Below, in pieces: positions 44,868 through 54,658 of a DNA stretch of 64,000 nucleotides. This DNA is from Dokdonia sp. PRO95. GTDB lineage: Bacteria; Bacteroidota; Bacteroidia; Flavobacteriales; Flavobacteriaceae. A program made the position numbers and the translations under genes. The notes under the pieces were generated by a model, which was not told where the DNA came from, did not search any database, and was given only the letters and a program-made list of their open reading frames with translations. Location of the stretch: contig NZ_CM001837.1 of assembly GCF_000355805.1 (NCBI RefSeq), forward strand, positions 1,720,108-1,784,107, written 5' to 3'. How positions within the stretch are numbered: position 1 is the first letter of the stretch; every line of letters begins with the position of its first letter.

Positions 44868-45263
44868 TTATTTGCTTGATAGTTGATCTTTAGTGGGGTC
44901 ATACTTCATGAAGAAGTTAATCCAAATATTGCGAGCTAGTCGCATGATCACAGGCATGAATATAATCATAGTTCCTACAATTGCAATAAATGTATTAACT
45001 AGCGTTGCCTCAAAAAAGAAGTAGGTGATTACAAATGCTGCTGTCGCAAAAGCAATCCCAACAGGGTAGCTTACATACATCGCTCCGTAAAAGAAAGAAG
45101 GCTCTATTTTATATTTGGTGTTGCAATGAGAGCAGCGTTCATGCATTTTAAGCGTTTGGGAAAGTACGTACGGATTTGGGTTTTTGTACATAGATTCATT
45201 TTGACAAACCGGACATTTTCCATTAATAATACTGTTTAGTTTGCTGCCTTTTAGAATTCCCAT
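44868..45263 (-). CDS. DUF983 family protein
   Basis: 131 residues. A zinc-ribbon-like N-terminus (GKCPVCQNESMY and ERCSHCNTKY, two CxxC pairs) is followed by two membrane helices, the standard DUF983 layout. Function is not established. It converges on the FAD oxidoreductase gene and is divergent from the ABC-F gene. Confidence 0.85.
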   Translation of the reverse strand: MGILKGSKLNSIINGKCPVCQNESMYKNPNPYVLSQTLKMHERCSHCNTKYKIEPSFFYGAMYVSYPVGIAFATAAFVITYFFFEATLVNTFIAIVGTMIIFMPVIMRLARNIWINFFMKYDPTKDQLSSK

Positions 45264-45345
45264 AATCTCTTTGGTTTATGAGTACAAATTTAAGCATCTT
45301 TGCAGTCCTCATACTTTATAAATCATAATATTTACTTATCTACTT

Positions 45346-47256
45346 ATGCTTAATATTCATAACCTTTCTGTCTCATTTCAAGGTGAATATCTTTTTGAAG
45401 AAATCACTTTTCGTCTCAATGGTGGAGATCGTGTGGGACTTGTAGGTAAAAATGGTGCAGGTAAGTCTACTATGTTGCGCATTATTTCTGGAGAGCAACC
45501 TTATGATACAGGCTCAATTGCCATTGAGAAGGAAATAAGTATTGGTTTTCTTAAGCAAGATATTGACTTTATTGAAGGGAGAACTGTACTTGAAGAGTCA
45601 TATGAAGCATTTAAAGAAATTAAAGAGCTAGAGGCAAAACTTGATGAAATTAACAATCAGCTGGCTACTCGTACGGATTATGAGAGCGAAGGCTATAACC
45701 AGCTGATGATTGATATTAATGATGTGCAACATCAATATGAAGTACATGGAGGTTATAACTATAAAGGAGAGACAGAACGTATACTTCAGGGATTAGGATT
45801 TAAACGTGAAGATTTTGATAAGCTTACAGATACCTTTTCTGGTGGATGGCGTATGCGTATTGAGCTAGCAAAGCTATTACTTCAAAATCATGATATCTTA
45901 TTGCTGGATGAACCTACAAACCACTTAGATATAGAATCTATTATCTGGCTTGAGACTTTTTTAAAAGGATATTCTGGGGCTGTGGCAATTGTATCACACG
46001 ATAAAATGTTTTTAGATAACGTTACAAATCGTACAATAGAGATTTCTTTAGGTCGCATATATGATTATCCAAAACCGTATACAGAATACCTCGTATTACG
46101 CAAAGAATTAAGAGAGCAGCAGCTAGCTTCTCAAAAGAACCAGCAAAAGCAAATAGAGCAAACCGAGAAACTCATCGAGAAGTTTCGTGCAAAAGCTTCT
46201 AAGGCTACTATGGCGCAATCGCTTATTAAAAAGCTTGATAAGATAGATCGTATCGAGGTAGATGAGGATGATAATAGCGTGATGACATTAAAATTCCCAG
46301 TATCTATTACTCCCGGAAAGGTGGTGGTAGAGGCAAATGATGTAGAAAAGAGCTATGGTGATAAAAAAGTACTTAATAACATAGATCTACTTGTTGAGCG
46401 AAATACAAAAACTGCCTTTGTAGGGCAAAATGGCCAAGGTAAATCTACGCTGGCAAAGATAATTGTAGGAGAGCTAGAGCATCAAGGGAATGTGAAGTTG
46501 GGTCACAATGTGCAAATAGGATATTTTGCTCAAAATCAAGCTGAATATTTAGACGGTTCAAAAACCGTTGAGGAAACTATGATTGACGCAGCAGATGAGC
46601 GCACCAGGCCACTTGTGCGTAATATTCTAGGTTCTTTTCTCTTTAGGGGAGAAGAGGTTGATAAATACGTACGTGTACTTTCTGGAGGTGAGCGTAACAG
46701 ACTTGCACTGGCTAAGTTGATGTTACAGCCTTTTAATGTGCTTGTGATGGATGAGCCTACTAATCACCTTGATATAAAATCTAAGAATGTGCTTAAGGAT
46801 AGCCTTAAGCAGTTTGAAGGAACTCTTATCGTTGTATCTCACGATCGTGATTTCTTACAAGGACTTACAGATCGTGTTTATGAATTTAAAGACCACCGTA
46901 TACGCGAGTTTCTAGGTGATGTAGATTACTATCTTGAACAGCGCGAGGTGACTAACTTACGCGAGATTGAAAAAAGAGACGTTATTAAAAAAGAAGCTCC
47001 TGTAAAAAGTTCAAAAAAATCATACGAAGATCAGAAGAAGCTCAAATCGCTTAATAATCGGTTGAGTAAGGTGGAGTCTAATATCAATAAGTTAGAAAGA
47101 GAAGTTAAGCAGCTTGATGCAGACCTAGCAACTAATTATGATGAGACCGTGGCTAAGCCAGATTTCTTTGATAACTATAATAGTAAGAAAAAGAAACTAG
47201 ATGGATACATGGAAGATTGGGGTAAGATAACGGAGGAGCTGGATGCGTTAAATTAA
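45346..47256 (+). CDS. ABC-F family ATPase (Uup/YdiF-like, ribosome-associated)
   Basis: 636 residues. Two ABC cassettes with Walker A GKNGAGKST and GQNGQGKST, signatures LSGGERNRLAL (second) and FSGGWRMRIEL (first), and Walker B LLLDEPTNHLD and LVMDEPTNHLD. The inter-domain linker is helical. A C-terminal coiled coil (KKLKSLNNRLSKVESNINKLEREVKQL) is typical of Uup. There are no membrane segments. ABC-F proteins act on the ribosome; resistance versus housekeeping function cannot be decided from sequence. Confidence 0.9.
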   Translation: MLNIHNLSVSFQGEYLFEEITFRLNGGDRVGLVGKNGAGKSTMLRIISGEQPYDTGSIAIEKEISIGFLKQDIDFIEGRTVLEESYEAFKEIKELEAKLDEINNQLATRTDYESEGYNQLMIDINDVQHQYEVHGGYNYKGETERILQGLGFKREDFDKLTDTFSGGWRMRIELAKLLLQNHDILLLDEPTNHLDIESIIWLETFLKGYSGAVAIVSHDKMFLDNVTNRTIEISLGRIYDYPKPYTEYLVLRKELREQQLASQKNQQKQIEQTEKLIEKFRAKASKATMAQSLIKKLDKIDRIEVDEDDNSVMTLKFPVSITPGKVVVEANDVEKSYGDKKVLNNIDLLVERNTKTAFVGQNGQGKSTLAKIIVGELEHQGNVKLGHNVQIGYFAQNQAEYLDGSKTVEETMIDAADERTRPLVRNILGSFLFRGEEVDKYVRVLSGGERNRLALAKLMLQPFNVLVMDEPTNHLDIKSKNVLKDSLKQFEGTLIVVSHDRDFLQGLTDRVYEFKDHRIREFLGDVDYYLEQREVTNLREIEKRDVIKKEAPVKSSKKSYEDQKKLKSLNNRLSKVESNINKLEREVKQLDADLATNYDETVAKPDFFDNYNSKKKKLDGYMEDWGKITEELDALN

Positions 47257-47267
47257 GATTTTAGTTA

Positions 47268-47283
47268 CGCTTTCGCGAAAGCG
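47268..47283. repeat. Palindromic repeat, copy 14
   Basis: Perfect 16-mer with TTA before and TACTC after, 12 nt past the ABC-F stop. Confidence 0.9.
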
Positions 47284-47310
47284 TACTCATCACAACACAT
47301 AAACTGTAGA

Positions 47311-47339
47311 CCCCACTATTTGAGTGGGGTTTTCTTTTT
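47311..47339 (+). terminator. Terminator of the ABC-F gene
   Basis: CCCCACT / AGTGGGG-type stem followed by TTTTCTTTTT. Confidence 0.8.
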
Positions 47340-47592
47340 GTAAACATTTTTTTTAGAAATAGTATCAAGTGTTATTTGGTTTTTATTAAGAATGAGGGAG
47401 TTAAGGGTGAGATTGTCACCGTTAAATCTTACTTCTGTATCCATAACCTAATCAGTATTTTAAGTGGTGGAGGTTCATTTTGTGCTTCTAGGAGTTATGA
47501 GGTTTTTTAAGACATCGTTAACAACAGTCGCGGCTTGACATGGTTAGCTTTGCGTATTGATCATTAGGTCATATTCAACCAAAAAAAATACG

Positions 47593-48729
47593 ATGCGTAA
47601 AATCATCCTTTCTCTATTAGGAGTACTACTCATAATAGGCGCTTTCTTTGCTTCTGAGGCAATTGTTGCTAGTAACCAACGTACACGGCCAAAACCTGAA
47701 AAGGTGGTTAAAACAGTCTTTGTAGAGGACGTGGTTAATGGTGTGGTTCCTATCGAGATTTCGGCAAATGGTAACCTTGTGGCGCAACGCAGATTAGAGG
47801 TGTTCTCTGAAGTACAAGGAATTTTACAAAAAGGAAGTAAGCTCTTTAAGCCAGGTCAAACCTATAGAAGAGGAGAAACTATATTACGTTTAAATAGTGC
47901 AGAGTATTATGCATCTGTGCAATCTCAAAAGAGTGCTTTGTTTAATCAAATTACTGCTATTATGCCAGATTTGAGATTAGACTATCCAGAGGCTTACCCT
48001 AAATGGCAGAAGTATATTAGCAACTTTGATGTAAATAAGTCAACACCTGCACTTCCAGAAATTACCTCAGAAAAGGAAGGTTACTTTATCTCAGGGCGTA
48101 ACATTCAGACTGCATACTATAATGTGAAGAACCTCGAGCAACGACTTGGGAAGTATAATATAGTAGCACCTTTTACTGGAATACTAACCGAGGCATTGGT
48201 TACTGAGGGAACTTTAGTGCGCCCAGGTCAAAAACTAGGAGAATTTATTGACACAAGTGTTTATGAGCTTGAAGTTGCAATAAGTAAGAATTATGCAGAT
48301 TTGCTTAAAGTGGGTAATGAAGTAGCGCTTACAACGATTGATGGAGACCAATCGTACACTGGGAAGGTGACAAGAGTAAACGGTAATATAGATCAAGCTT
48401 CACAAACTATAAATGCATACATAGAAGTAAAGGACAGCGCGCTTAGAGAAGGTGTTTATCTTGAGGCTGTGCTCCAAGCTAAAGAGGAGACAGATGCGAT
48501 TGCAATAGCAAGAGGATTGCTGCAGCCAAATAATCAAGTCTTTACCGTAAGAGATTCTATTCTTGATATTATCGATGTAAAGCCAGTGTACTTCTCAGAT
48601 AAAGAGGTTGTTGTAAAAGGAGTGCCTAATGGAACAAAGCTTGTAAGCAAGCCAGTTCCAGGAGCTTATGCAGGTATGCTTGTAAAAATTTACCAGGAGA
48701 AAGATTCATCACAAGCACCAGCCGAGTAA
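47593..48729 (+). CDS. RND efflux periplasmic adaptor (membrane fusion protein)
   Basis: 378 residues from the ATG at 47593, which begins a clean N-terminal membrane anchor (MRKIILSLLGVLLIIGAFF). The HlyD-type barrel-sandwich halves are visible (GNLVAQRRLEVFSEVQGIL and NIVAPFTGILTEALVTEGTLVRPGQKLG). It links the inner-membrane pump at 48731 to the TolC channel at 52664. The pump gene starts 1 bp after its stop. Confidence 0.92.
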   Translation: MRKIILSLLGVLLIIGAFFASEAIVASNQRTRPKPEKVVKTVFVEDVVNGVVPIEISANGNLVAQRRLEVFSEVQGILQKGSKLFKPGQTYRRGETILRLNSAEYYASVQSQKSALFNQITAIMPDLRLDYPEAYPKWQKYISNFDVNKSTPALPEITSEKEGYFISGRNIQTAYYNVKNLEQRLGKYNIVAPFTGILTEALVTEGTLVRPGQKLGEFIDTSVYELEVAISKNYADLLKVGNEVALTTIDGDQSYTGKVTRVNGNIDQASQTINAYIEVKDSALREGVYLEAVLQAKEETDAIAIARGLLQPNNQVFTVRDSILDIIDVKPVYFSDKEVVVKGVPNGTKLVSKPVPGAYAGMLVKIYQEKDSSQAPAE

Positions 48730-48730
48730 G

Positions 48731-51700
48731 ATGCGTAAAATTATAGAGTACTTCATAAAGTACCACGTAGCTGTTAACGTGGTGGTATTAATGTTTGTGG
48801 TTTTTGGGATATTTGGAGCCTTATCATTAAAGTCTTCATTTTTTCCACTTGTAGATTCAAAAAATATAAACATTACTGTTGTTTACCCTGGAGCTTCCCC
48901 ACAGGAGGTAGAGGAAGGTATTGTACTCAAAATAGAAGATAATCTTAAAGGCCTAGATGGTGTAGAGCGAGTAACTTCTACTTCAAGAGAGAATAGCGGA
49001 AATATAAATGTAGAGATCGAGAAGGGAAAGGATATTGACTTTATGCTTCTTGAGGTTAAGAATGCTGTAGATCGTGTGCCATCTTTTCCCTCTGGTATGG
49101 AGCCACTAGTAGTGGCAAAGCAAGAAGCAATACGCCAGACCATATCTTTTTCTATAAGTGGAGAAGATGTGACGCTAGCTACGCTTAAACAAATAGGGAG
49201 GCAGGTTGAGAATGACCTAAGAGCAATTGAGGGTATATCACAAATAAACGTATCAGGTTATCCTGATGAGGAAATCGAAATCGCCGTAAACGAGAATAGC
49301 TTGCTAGCTTATAATCTTTCGTTTGCAGATGTATCTCAGGCAGTAAGTAGATCAAATATCCTTACTACGGGAGGATCTATAAAAACAGAAGCAGAGGAGT
49401 ATCTCATACGAGCAAATAACAGGGCTTATTATGGCGACGAACTCTCTAATGTTATTGTAAGATCTGACGCCAGCGGAAGAACCATACGTCTTAAAGATGT
49501 AGCAACCGTAAGAGATCGCTTCTCTGAAACACCTAATGCAAACTACTTCAATGGAAATCTTGCTGTAAATGTTTCTATCACCTCTACAAACACAGAAGAC
49601 CTTATAGGTGCTGCAGAGAAAGCAAAAGAATATATTGCAGACTTTAATGACAAATACAATAACGTGCAACTTGCCGTTGTAAATGACTTATCTATAACAC
49701 TTGTACAGCGTACTGCTTTACTTACAGAGAATGCTGTAGTAGGGATGATACTTGTGCTTATTTTTCTATCATTATTTTTAAATACCCGACTTGCCTTCTG
49801 GGTAGCCTTTGGACTTCCAGTAGCTTTTTTAGGAATGTTTATGCTGGCGGGGTATTTTAATGTAACTATAAACGTATTGTCTTTATTTGGGATGATTATC
49901 GTTATAGGTATTCTAGTAGATGATGGTATTGTAATTGCCGAAAATATCTATCAGCATTATGAACGCGGTAAGTCACCAGTGCAAGCTGCAGTAGATGGTA
50001 CCATGGAAGTATTGCCTCCTATTATTTCTGCTATATTAACGACTATTCTTGCGTTTGGTATTTTCTTATTCTTGGATGGGAGAATAGGGGAGTTTTTTGG
50101 AGAAGTTTCTGTAATTGTAATGCTTACCCTAGCAGTATCATTAGTTGAGGCTCTTATTATTCTTCCGGCCCACCTTGCGCATTCTAAAGCCTTAAAGAAA
50201 CAGGATAACCGCCCCAAAAAAGGAATTGCAAATGTGTTTTCAAAACTGCGCTATGTAAACGAGTTTGGAGATCGCATTATGGTCTGGTTACGTGATAAAG
50301 TGTATAGCCCTATATTGCGTTTTGCATTAGACTACAAATTTTTGATGTTCTCCTTCTTTATTGTTTTTATCTTATTGACTTCAGGGAGTTTTCAAGCGGG
50401 GATTATAAGAGGTGCATTCTTTCCTAATGTAGCAAGTGATAATGTACGTATAACTCTCAATATGCCTAACGGTACAAATGCGGGAGTGACAGATAGTATT
50501 ATCTCTATGATTGAAATGAAAGCTATTGAAGTAAATAAAGAGCTTTCAGAAAAATACAACAACGAGATAGACGGACCATTGTTTGAGAATATCATCAAAA
50601 CATTAGGCCCTGGAACTTCTACAGCGACGCTCAGTGTAAACTTACTCCCTGGTGAAGAAAGACCTAATGATATTACTTCCATTCTTGTTGGTAATATGAT
50701 ACGTGAGAAAGTGGGGCCAGTCATAGGGAAAGAGAGCCTCGTGTACGGAGGTGGTGGAAACTTTGGAGGAAGCCCAGTAGCAGTTTCCTTACTAGGAAAC
50801 AATATTACAGAGCTTAAAGCAGCTAAGGCAGAATTAAAGCAATCTCTTGAGTCCAATCCTGTACTTAAGGATATTACAGATAATGATCCAGCGGGAATCA
50901 AGGAAATAAGACTACAGCTTAATGAGTCTGCTTATGCTCTTGGCCTCAACTTGCAAACAGTAATGACGCAGGTGCGTGCAGGATTCTTTGGGTCACAAGC
51001 ACAACGTTTTCAAAGGGGGCAAGATGAGATAAGAGTTTGGGTGCGATATGATCGTGATAATAGATCTTCTATTACAGACCTAGATGATATGCGCATACTT
51101 ACCCCTAGTGGTTCAAAAGTGCCACTTAATGAGATAGCGAGCTATACCATAGAAAGAGGTGATGTGGCTGTTAACCACCTAGAGGGAAGGAGAGAAATAC
51201 AAATACTTGCAGATCTCAAAAATCCAAAAGAGGTAAGTGCTACAGATGTTATGACAGATTTGCGCACTAATGTAATGCCAGAAATCTTATCAAAGTATCC
51301 TACGGTAACCCCATCTTATGAAGGTCAGAATAGAGAGGCTGGTAAATTAACAGGTTCTTTAAAGCCGGTGGGACTTACTGTGCTCGCGCTTATATACATT
51401 GTGATTGCTTTTACCTTTAGAAGTTATAGTCAGCCATTAATGTTGTTGCTTTTAATTCCTTTAAGTCTTCCTGCAGTAGCATGGGGGCATTGGGTACATG
51501 ATTTTCCGCTTAATATTTTATCTATGTTAGGTATTATCGCACTCGTAGGTATTATGGTAAATGATGGCCTCGTATTAATAGGTAAGTTCAATACTAATCT
51601 TAGAGAGGGGATGACCTTTGACGATGCTATTTTTGACGCTGGGCGTTCACGTTTTAGAGCTATATTCTTGACATCTATAACAACGATAGCAGGACTTGCA

Positions 51701-51979
51701 CCACTTATTTTTGAAGAAAGTAGACAAGCACAGTTCTTAATACCTATGGCGATTTCTATCGCTTATGGAATTGGTTTTGCCACGATACTTACACTTGTAA
51801 TGCTACCTATTTTTCTTTCCTTTAGTAACTGGGCAAAAGCGACCACAGATAGACTTATAAAGGGGCGTAAAACTCCTCGAGAAAATCAAGAGCGAGCAGT
51901 AAAAGAGATGGAAGAAGAGGCAGAAAATGAAGCTCAAGAAGATCGAGCAGCTTTACCACATAATACAAACATAGCTTAA
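48731..51979 (+). CDS. RND efflux pump, inner-membrane permease (AcrB/HAE1 family)
   Basis: 1082 residues with the 12-helix RND layout and two large periplasmic loops. The proton-relay pair Asp397-Asp398 (ILVDDGIVIAENI) is intact in TM4. The C-terminus is long and acidic (EEEAENEAQED). The heavy-metal (CusA) Met triad is not evident, so I favour drug, bile-like or lipid export. It is co-transcribed with the adaptor and TolC genes. Confidence 0.93.
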   Translation: MRKIIEYFIKYHVAVNVVVLMFVVFGIFGALSLKSSFFPLVDSKNINITVVYPGASPQEVEEGIVLKIEDNLKGLDGVERVTSTSRENSGNINVEIEKGKDIDFMLLEVKNAVDRVPSFPSGMEPLVVAKQEAIRQTISFSISGEDVTLATLKQIGRQVENDLRAIEGISQINVSGYPDEEIEIAVNENSLLAYNLSFADVSQAVSRSNILTTGGSIKTEAEEYLIRANNRAYYGDELSNVIVRSDASGRTIRLKDVATVRDRFSETPNANYFNGNLAVNVSITSTNTEDLIGAAEKAKEYIADFNDKYNNVQLAVVNDLSITLVQRTALLTENAVVGMILVLIFLSLFLNTRLAFWVAFGLPVAFLGMFMLAGYFNVTINVLSLFGMIIVIGILVDDGIVIAENIYQHYERGKSPVQAAVDGTMEVLPPIISAILTTILAFGIFLFLDGRIGEFFGEVSVIVMLTLAVSLVEALIILPAHLAHSKALKKQDNRPKKGIANVFSKLRYVNEFGDRIMVWLRDKVYSPILRFALDYKFLMFSFFIVFILLTSGSFQAGIIRGAFFPNVASDNVRITLNMPNGTNAGVTDSIISMIEMKAIEVNKELSEKYNNEIDGPLFENIIKTLGPGTSTATLSVNLLPGEERPNDITSILVGNMIREKVGPVIGKESLVYGGGGNFGGSPVAVSLLGNNITELKAAKAELKQSLESNPVLKDITDNDPAGIKEIRLQLNESAYALGLNLQTVMTQVRAGFFGSQAQRFQRGQDEIRVWVRYDRDNRSSITDLDDMRILTPSGSKVPLNEIASYTIERGDVAVNHLEGRREIQILADLKNPKEVSATDVMTDLRTNVMPEILSKYPTVTPSYEGQNREAGKLTGSLKPVGLTVLALIYIVIAFTFRSYSQPLMLLLLIPLSLPAVAWGHWVHDFPLNILSMLGIIALVGIMVNDGLVLIGKFNTNLREGMTFDDAIFDAGRSRFRAIFLTSITTIAGLAPLIFEESRQAQFLIPMAISIAYGIGFATILTLVMLPIFLSFSNWAKATTDRLIKGRKTPRENQERAVKEMEEEAENEAQEDRAALPHNTNIA

Positions 51980-51980
51980 T

Positions 51981-52664
51981 ATGAATTTGTATAAAAATCA
52001 TACACAACGTGAGATACTAGCAGTGCTAGAGCAAAGCGATAAACTTACGTACGAGGCGAAGCTTAACTTGCTTAGAGAGATAAACAAACGTTCTATAGCG
52101 GTACCTACAGACGCGTTGCAGTCGCAAATCGCACAAAAAGAAGTTGCAATTAATAATCTAGACTATTTAAAGGACATAGGATTCATTTATGTTATGGATG
52201 AGCAAACGGATACTATCACCATACGTAGAGCTTCTGGAGCAAAGTTAATGGACATAGCAGCAGTTGTTGTAGGAGTGATTTTATCACTTGTGGGACTCAT
52301 TCATTGCTGGTTGTTACTTGCTATTTTTACTGGAAGTAATGAATTTACGCTCACAAAACTATTTACCTACGCATTCATGATAAGTCTGGGACTCATTGGG
52401 TTTAAGATGCTAGGAGGGATTAACCGTTTTTTAGATTACAATAAGTTTTTACTAGTGCAACATCGAGACACTGTAAGAATTAAGAAGGGTGATGTAAAAG
52501 GCGAGCATACATTTAATACAGCAGATTTAAAGCTAGAAGAAGAAGGTGAAGATGAGCTTATTTTAAGTGCAGGTGAGATTGAGATTATGCGTAGCTCCCC
52601 GCACAATTTAGTTCAAAAACTCACTATGGAAGCGCTATTGCATAACATTTTAAGGAATCAATAA
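51981..52664 (+). CDS. Uncharacterised membrane protein in the RND operon
   Basis: 227 residues. A soluble N-terminal half (YKNHTQREILAVLEQSDKLTYEAKLNLLREINKR) leads to two membrane helices (about 88-110 and 123-142) and a C-terminal acidic cytoplasmic part. It starts 1 bp after the pump stop and its stop overlaps the tolC start by one base, so it is translationally coupled to both. It may be an accessory subunit or regulator; the family is not recognised. Confidence 0.65.
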   Translation: MNLYKNHTQREILAVLEQSDKLTYEAKLNLLREINKRSIAVPTDALQSQIAQKEVAINNLDYLKDIGFIYVMDEQTDTITIRRASGAKLMDIAAVVVGVILSLVGLIHCWLLLAIFTGSNEFTLTKLFTYAFMISLGLIGFKMLGGINRFLDYNKFLLVQHRDTVRIKKGDVKGEHTFNTADLKLEEEGEDELILSAGEIEIMRSSPHNLVQKLTMEALLHNILRNQ

Positions 52665-53998
52665 TGAAACTTTCAGTACAAAATATAGCAGTATTTCTTT
52701 TATTGTTCGCTTTCGCGAAAGCGTACTCTCAAGAAACTCCAACCTCATTGCTTACTAAGGAAGAGGCGGTACGTACTATGCTTGAGAATAATTTTGGGAT
52801 TCTACTTGCCAATAATCAAGTGGCAGTTGCCGAAAATAATACAGGAATTTTAAATACAGGATATTTACCTACGATAAGCACTACAGCGGGTATAAATTAT
52901 AATGTAGACAATCAAGAAGCTACTTTTCAAGATGGTACATCAAGATCTGTAAATGGAGCAGAGACGACAAGATACAACGCGTCTGTAAATCTAGATTATA
53001 CACTTTTTGATGGCTTAGGGAGGTATTATAACTACAAGACTCTCAAGGAGCAATATGGTTTATCTAAGCTACAGGCTAGAGAGACAATTGAAAATGTGAT
53101 GGTGCAGCTATTTACAGTATATTATGAAGTTGCGCGTGTCGAGGAGAATCTGGGTGTGCTAGAAAATGCACTTGAAATATCAAAAGAGCGTGAGCTTAGA
53201 GCACAATATCAATTTGATTACGGGCAAGTAAACAAGCTTGAAATCCTTAACGCGCAAGTAGATATTGTAACAGATAGTACAAATATTCTTAATGCAAGAC
53301 AGCAGCTGCGCAACGCACAGCGTGATCTTAATGTGGTGCTCGCAAGAGAACTTGAAGACCTGAAGGTGGCAGATACTACAGTTGCTTTTATAAACCCTAT
53401 AAGCATAGAAGAGTATATTAATGAAGGGACTGTAAATAACATTTCGCTTTTACAATCAGAACAAAATATAATCATTAGTGATTACCAGATAAAGCAGGCT
53501 AAATCACTTTTACTTCCTACAGTAGGAATAACAGGAAGCTATGGATGGAATGAAGGGAATTTTCCTGCGACTAACTTTCTTGCTTCAAGTACATCTACTG
53601 GTTTTCAAACGGGAGCAACCTTACGATGGAATTTATTTGATGGAGGTAGTACTATAGTTGGCATTAAGAATGCTAAAATAGCACTTGACAGCCAAGAGTA
53701 TATTAAAGAGCAACTTAAGCAACAAGTAGAACGTGATATTTCAAATGCAAAAGGCAACTATTATAATGCACTTGCAATTTATAACTTACAAGAACAGAAT
53801 GTAATTACGAGTAAAGCAAACTTTGATAGGTCTGAGGAGCGGTTTAAATTAGGTCAAATCACAAGTATAGAATTTCGTCAGGCGCAGTTAAATCTCCTTA
53901 ATGCGCAAACTACCAAGAACGCAGCAAAGTATACCGCAAAGCTAGCAGAGATACAATTATTACAGCTCACAGGTCAATTACTTAATGTAGATTATTAA
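52664..53998 (+). CDS. TolC-family outer-membrane efflux channel
   Basis: 444 residues, signal peptide ending FAFAKAYSQ. Two outer-membrane-factor repeats, each with long helices (LQARETIENVMVQLFTVYYEVARVEENLGVLENALEIS... type) and short strands, the second ending before LLNVDY. It completes the tripartite pump. The end of the signal peptide is encoded by a perfect palindromic repeat, as in the gene at 21862. Confidence 0.92.
   Translation: MKLSVQNIAVFLLLFAFAKAYSQETPTSLLTKEEAVRTMLENNFGILLANNQVAVAENNTGILNTGYLPTISTTAGINYNVDNQEATFQDGTSRSVNGAETTRYNASVNLDYTLFDGLGRYYNYKTLKEQYGLSKLQARETIENVMVQLFTVYYEVARVEENLGVLENALEISKERELRAQYQFDYGQVNKLEILNAQVDIVTDSTNILNARQQLRNAQRDLNVVLARELEDLKVADTTVAFINPISIEEYINEGTVNNISLLQSEQNIIISDYQIKQAKSLLLPTVGITGSYGWNEGNFPATNFLASSTSTGFQTGATLRWNLFDGGSTIVGIKNAKIALDSQEYIKEQLKQQVERDISNAKGNYYNALAIYNLQEQNVITSKANFDRSEERFKLGQITSIEFRQAQLNLLNAQTTKNAAKYTAKLAEIQLLQLTGQLLNVDY
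52708..52723. repeat. Palindromic repeat, copy 15 (in a signal peptide)
   Basis: Perfect 16-mer followed by TACTC; encodes AFAKA at the end of the TolC signal peptide, nearly identical to the copy at 21897. Confidence 0.9.
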
Positions 53999-54009
53999 TA
54001 CGTAGGTGG

Positions 54010-54025
54010 CGCTTTCGCGAAAGCG
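54010..54025. repeat. Palindromic repeat, copy 16
   Basis: Perfect 16-mer followed by TACTC, 12 nt after the tolC stop and 25 nt before the next gene. Confidence 0.9.
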
Positions 54026-54049
54026 TACTCCTATATAAATTAGATCATC

Positions 54050-54229
54050 ATGTACGAACATTTTTTTCAATGCCCATACTGTTGGGAAGAGATTTCTATG
54101 CTCTTAGATCCATCTGTAAGTAGTGTTTATGTAGAAGATTGTGAGGTGTGTTGTAATCCTATTGAACTACAAGTAGGTTTTGACGATGGAACTTTAACCT
54201 CATTCTCTGCTATAGACATTGAACAATAG
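54050..54229 (+). CDS. CPXCG-motif cysteine-rich small protein
   Basis: 59 residues starting MYEHFFQCPYCWEEIS, with a second Cys pair in DCEVCCNPIEL. This matches the small CPXCG-type family, which has two zinc-binding knuckles and no known function. ATG at 54050, stop TAG at 54227-54229. It stands between tolC and the SpoIIAA-like gene. Confidence 0.8.
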   Translation: MYEHFFQCPYCWEEISMLLDPSVSSVYVEDCEVCCNPIELQVGFDDGTLTSFSAIDIEQ

Positions 54230-54298
54230 ACTATTTTCTTACAATACGTTTTACTTTTCCATTCATAAAAGATTTATCTTTCTATTAATAAATTCTTC

Positions 54299-54655
54299 AT
54301 GATTATAGAACTTAATATCGCAGATGACACTCTAGGCTTTGTTTATGAAAACAAAATAGCGCAAGATGGTGTTAATCAAGTGAAGGCGGCGATAGAGAAA
54401 AAGCTTGAGAGTCACGATAAAATCAATATCTATCTTGAAGATGACGATGTGGATGAGATTGAGATAAGAGCATTTATTGACCATACTTTTTTTGATATCT
54501 CTTATGCAAAGCGTATTAATCGATTAGTGATCGTATCTAAGAGATCGTGGATACGCCGAGTAGTGCGTCTCAAGGATTTATTAATGACCTCAGATGTGAA
54601 GGCTTACCCATCAAAAAAACGTGTAGATGCTTTGTGCTGGGTTATGAAAAAGTAA
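54299..54655 (+). CDS. SpoIIAA/STAS-like protein
   Basis: 118 residues. The alternating strand-helix pattern and the acidic middle (KINIYLEDDDVDEIEIRAFIDH) with RINRLVIVSKRSW resemble the SpoIIAA-like (PF11964) family. No membrane segment. The family is found in many environmental bacteria with unknown ligand. Converges with the AsmA-like gene, only 3 bp between stops. Confidence 0.65.
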   Translation: MIIELNIADDTLGFVYENKIAQDGVNQVKAAIEKKLESHDKINIYLEDDDVDEIEIRAFIDHTFFDISYAKRINRLVIVSKRSWIRRVVRLKDLLMTSDVKAYPSKKRVDALCWVMKK

Positions 54656-54658
54656 GAA

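Larger units (their letters stand above)
47257..47592. other. Intergenic region between ABC-F and the RND operon
   Basis: 336 bp with no convincing gene. It holds a palindromic repeat (47268-47283), a terminator (47311-47339) and, near its end, TAGCTTTG at 47545-47552, a good -7 element for the RND operon, although no well-spaced TTG is visible. Confidence 0.6.

Noticed and set aside
50392-50901. Minus-strand open frame of 169 codons inside the RND pump gene
   Set aside because: Antisense to a conserved pump domain; no start context or family resemblance.
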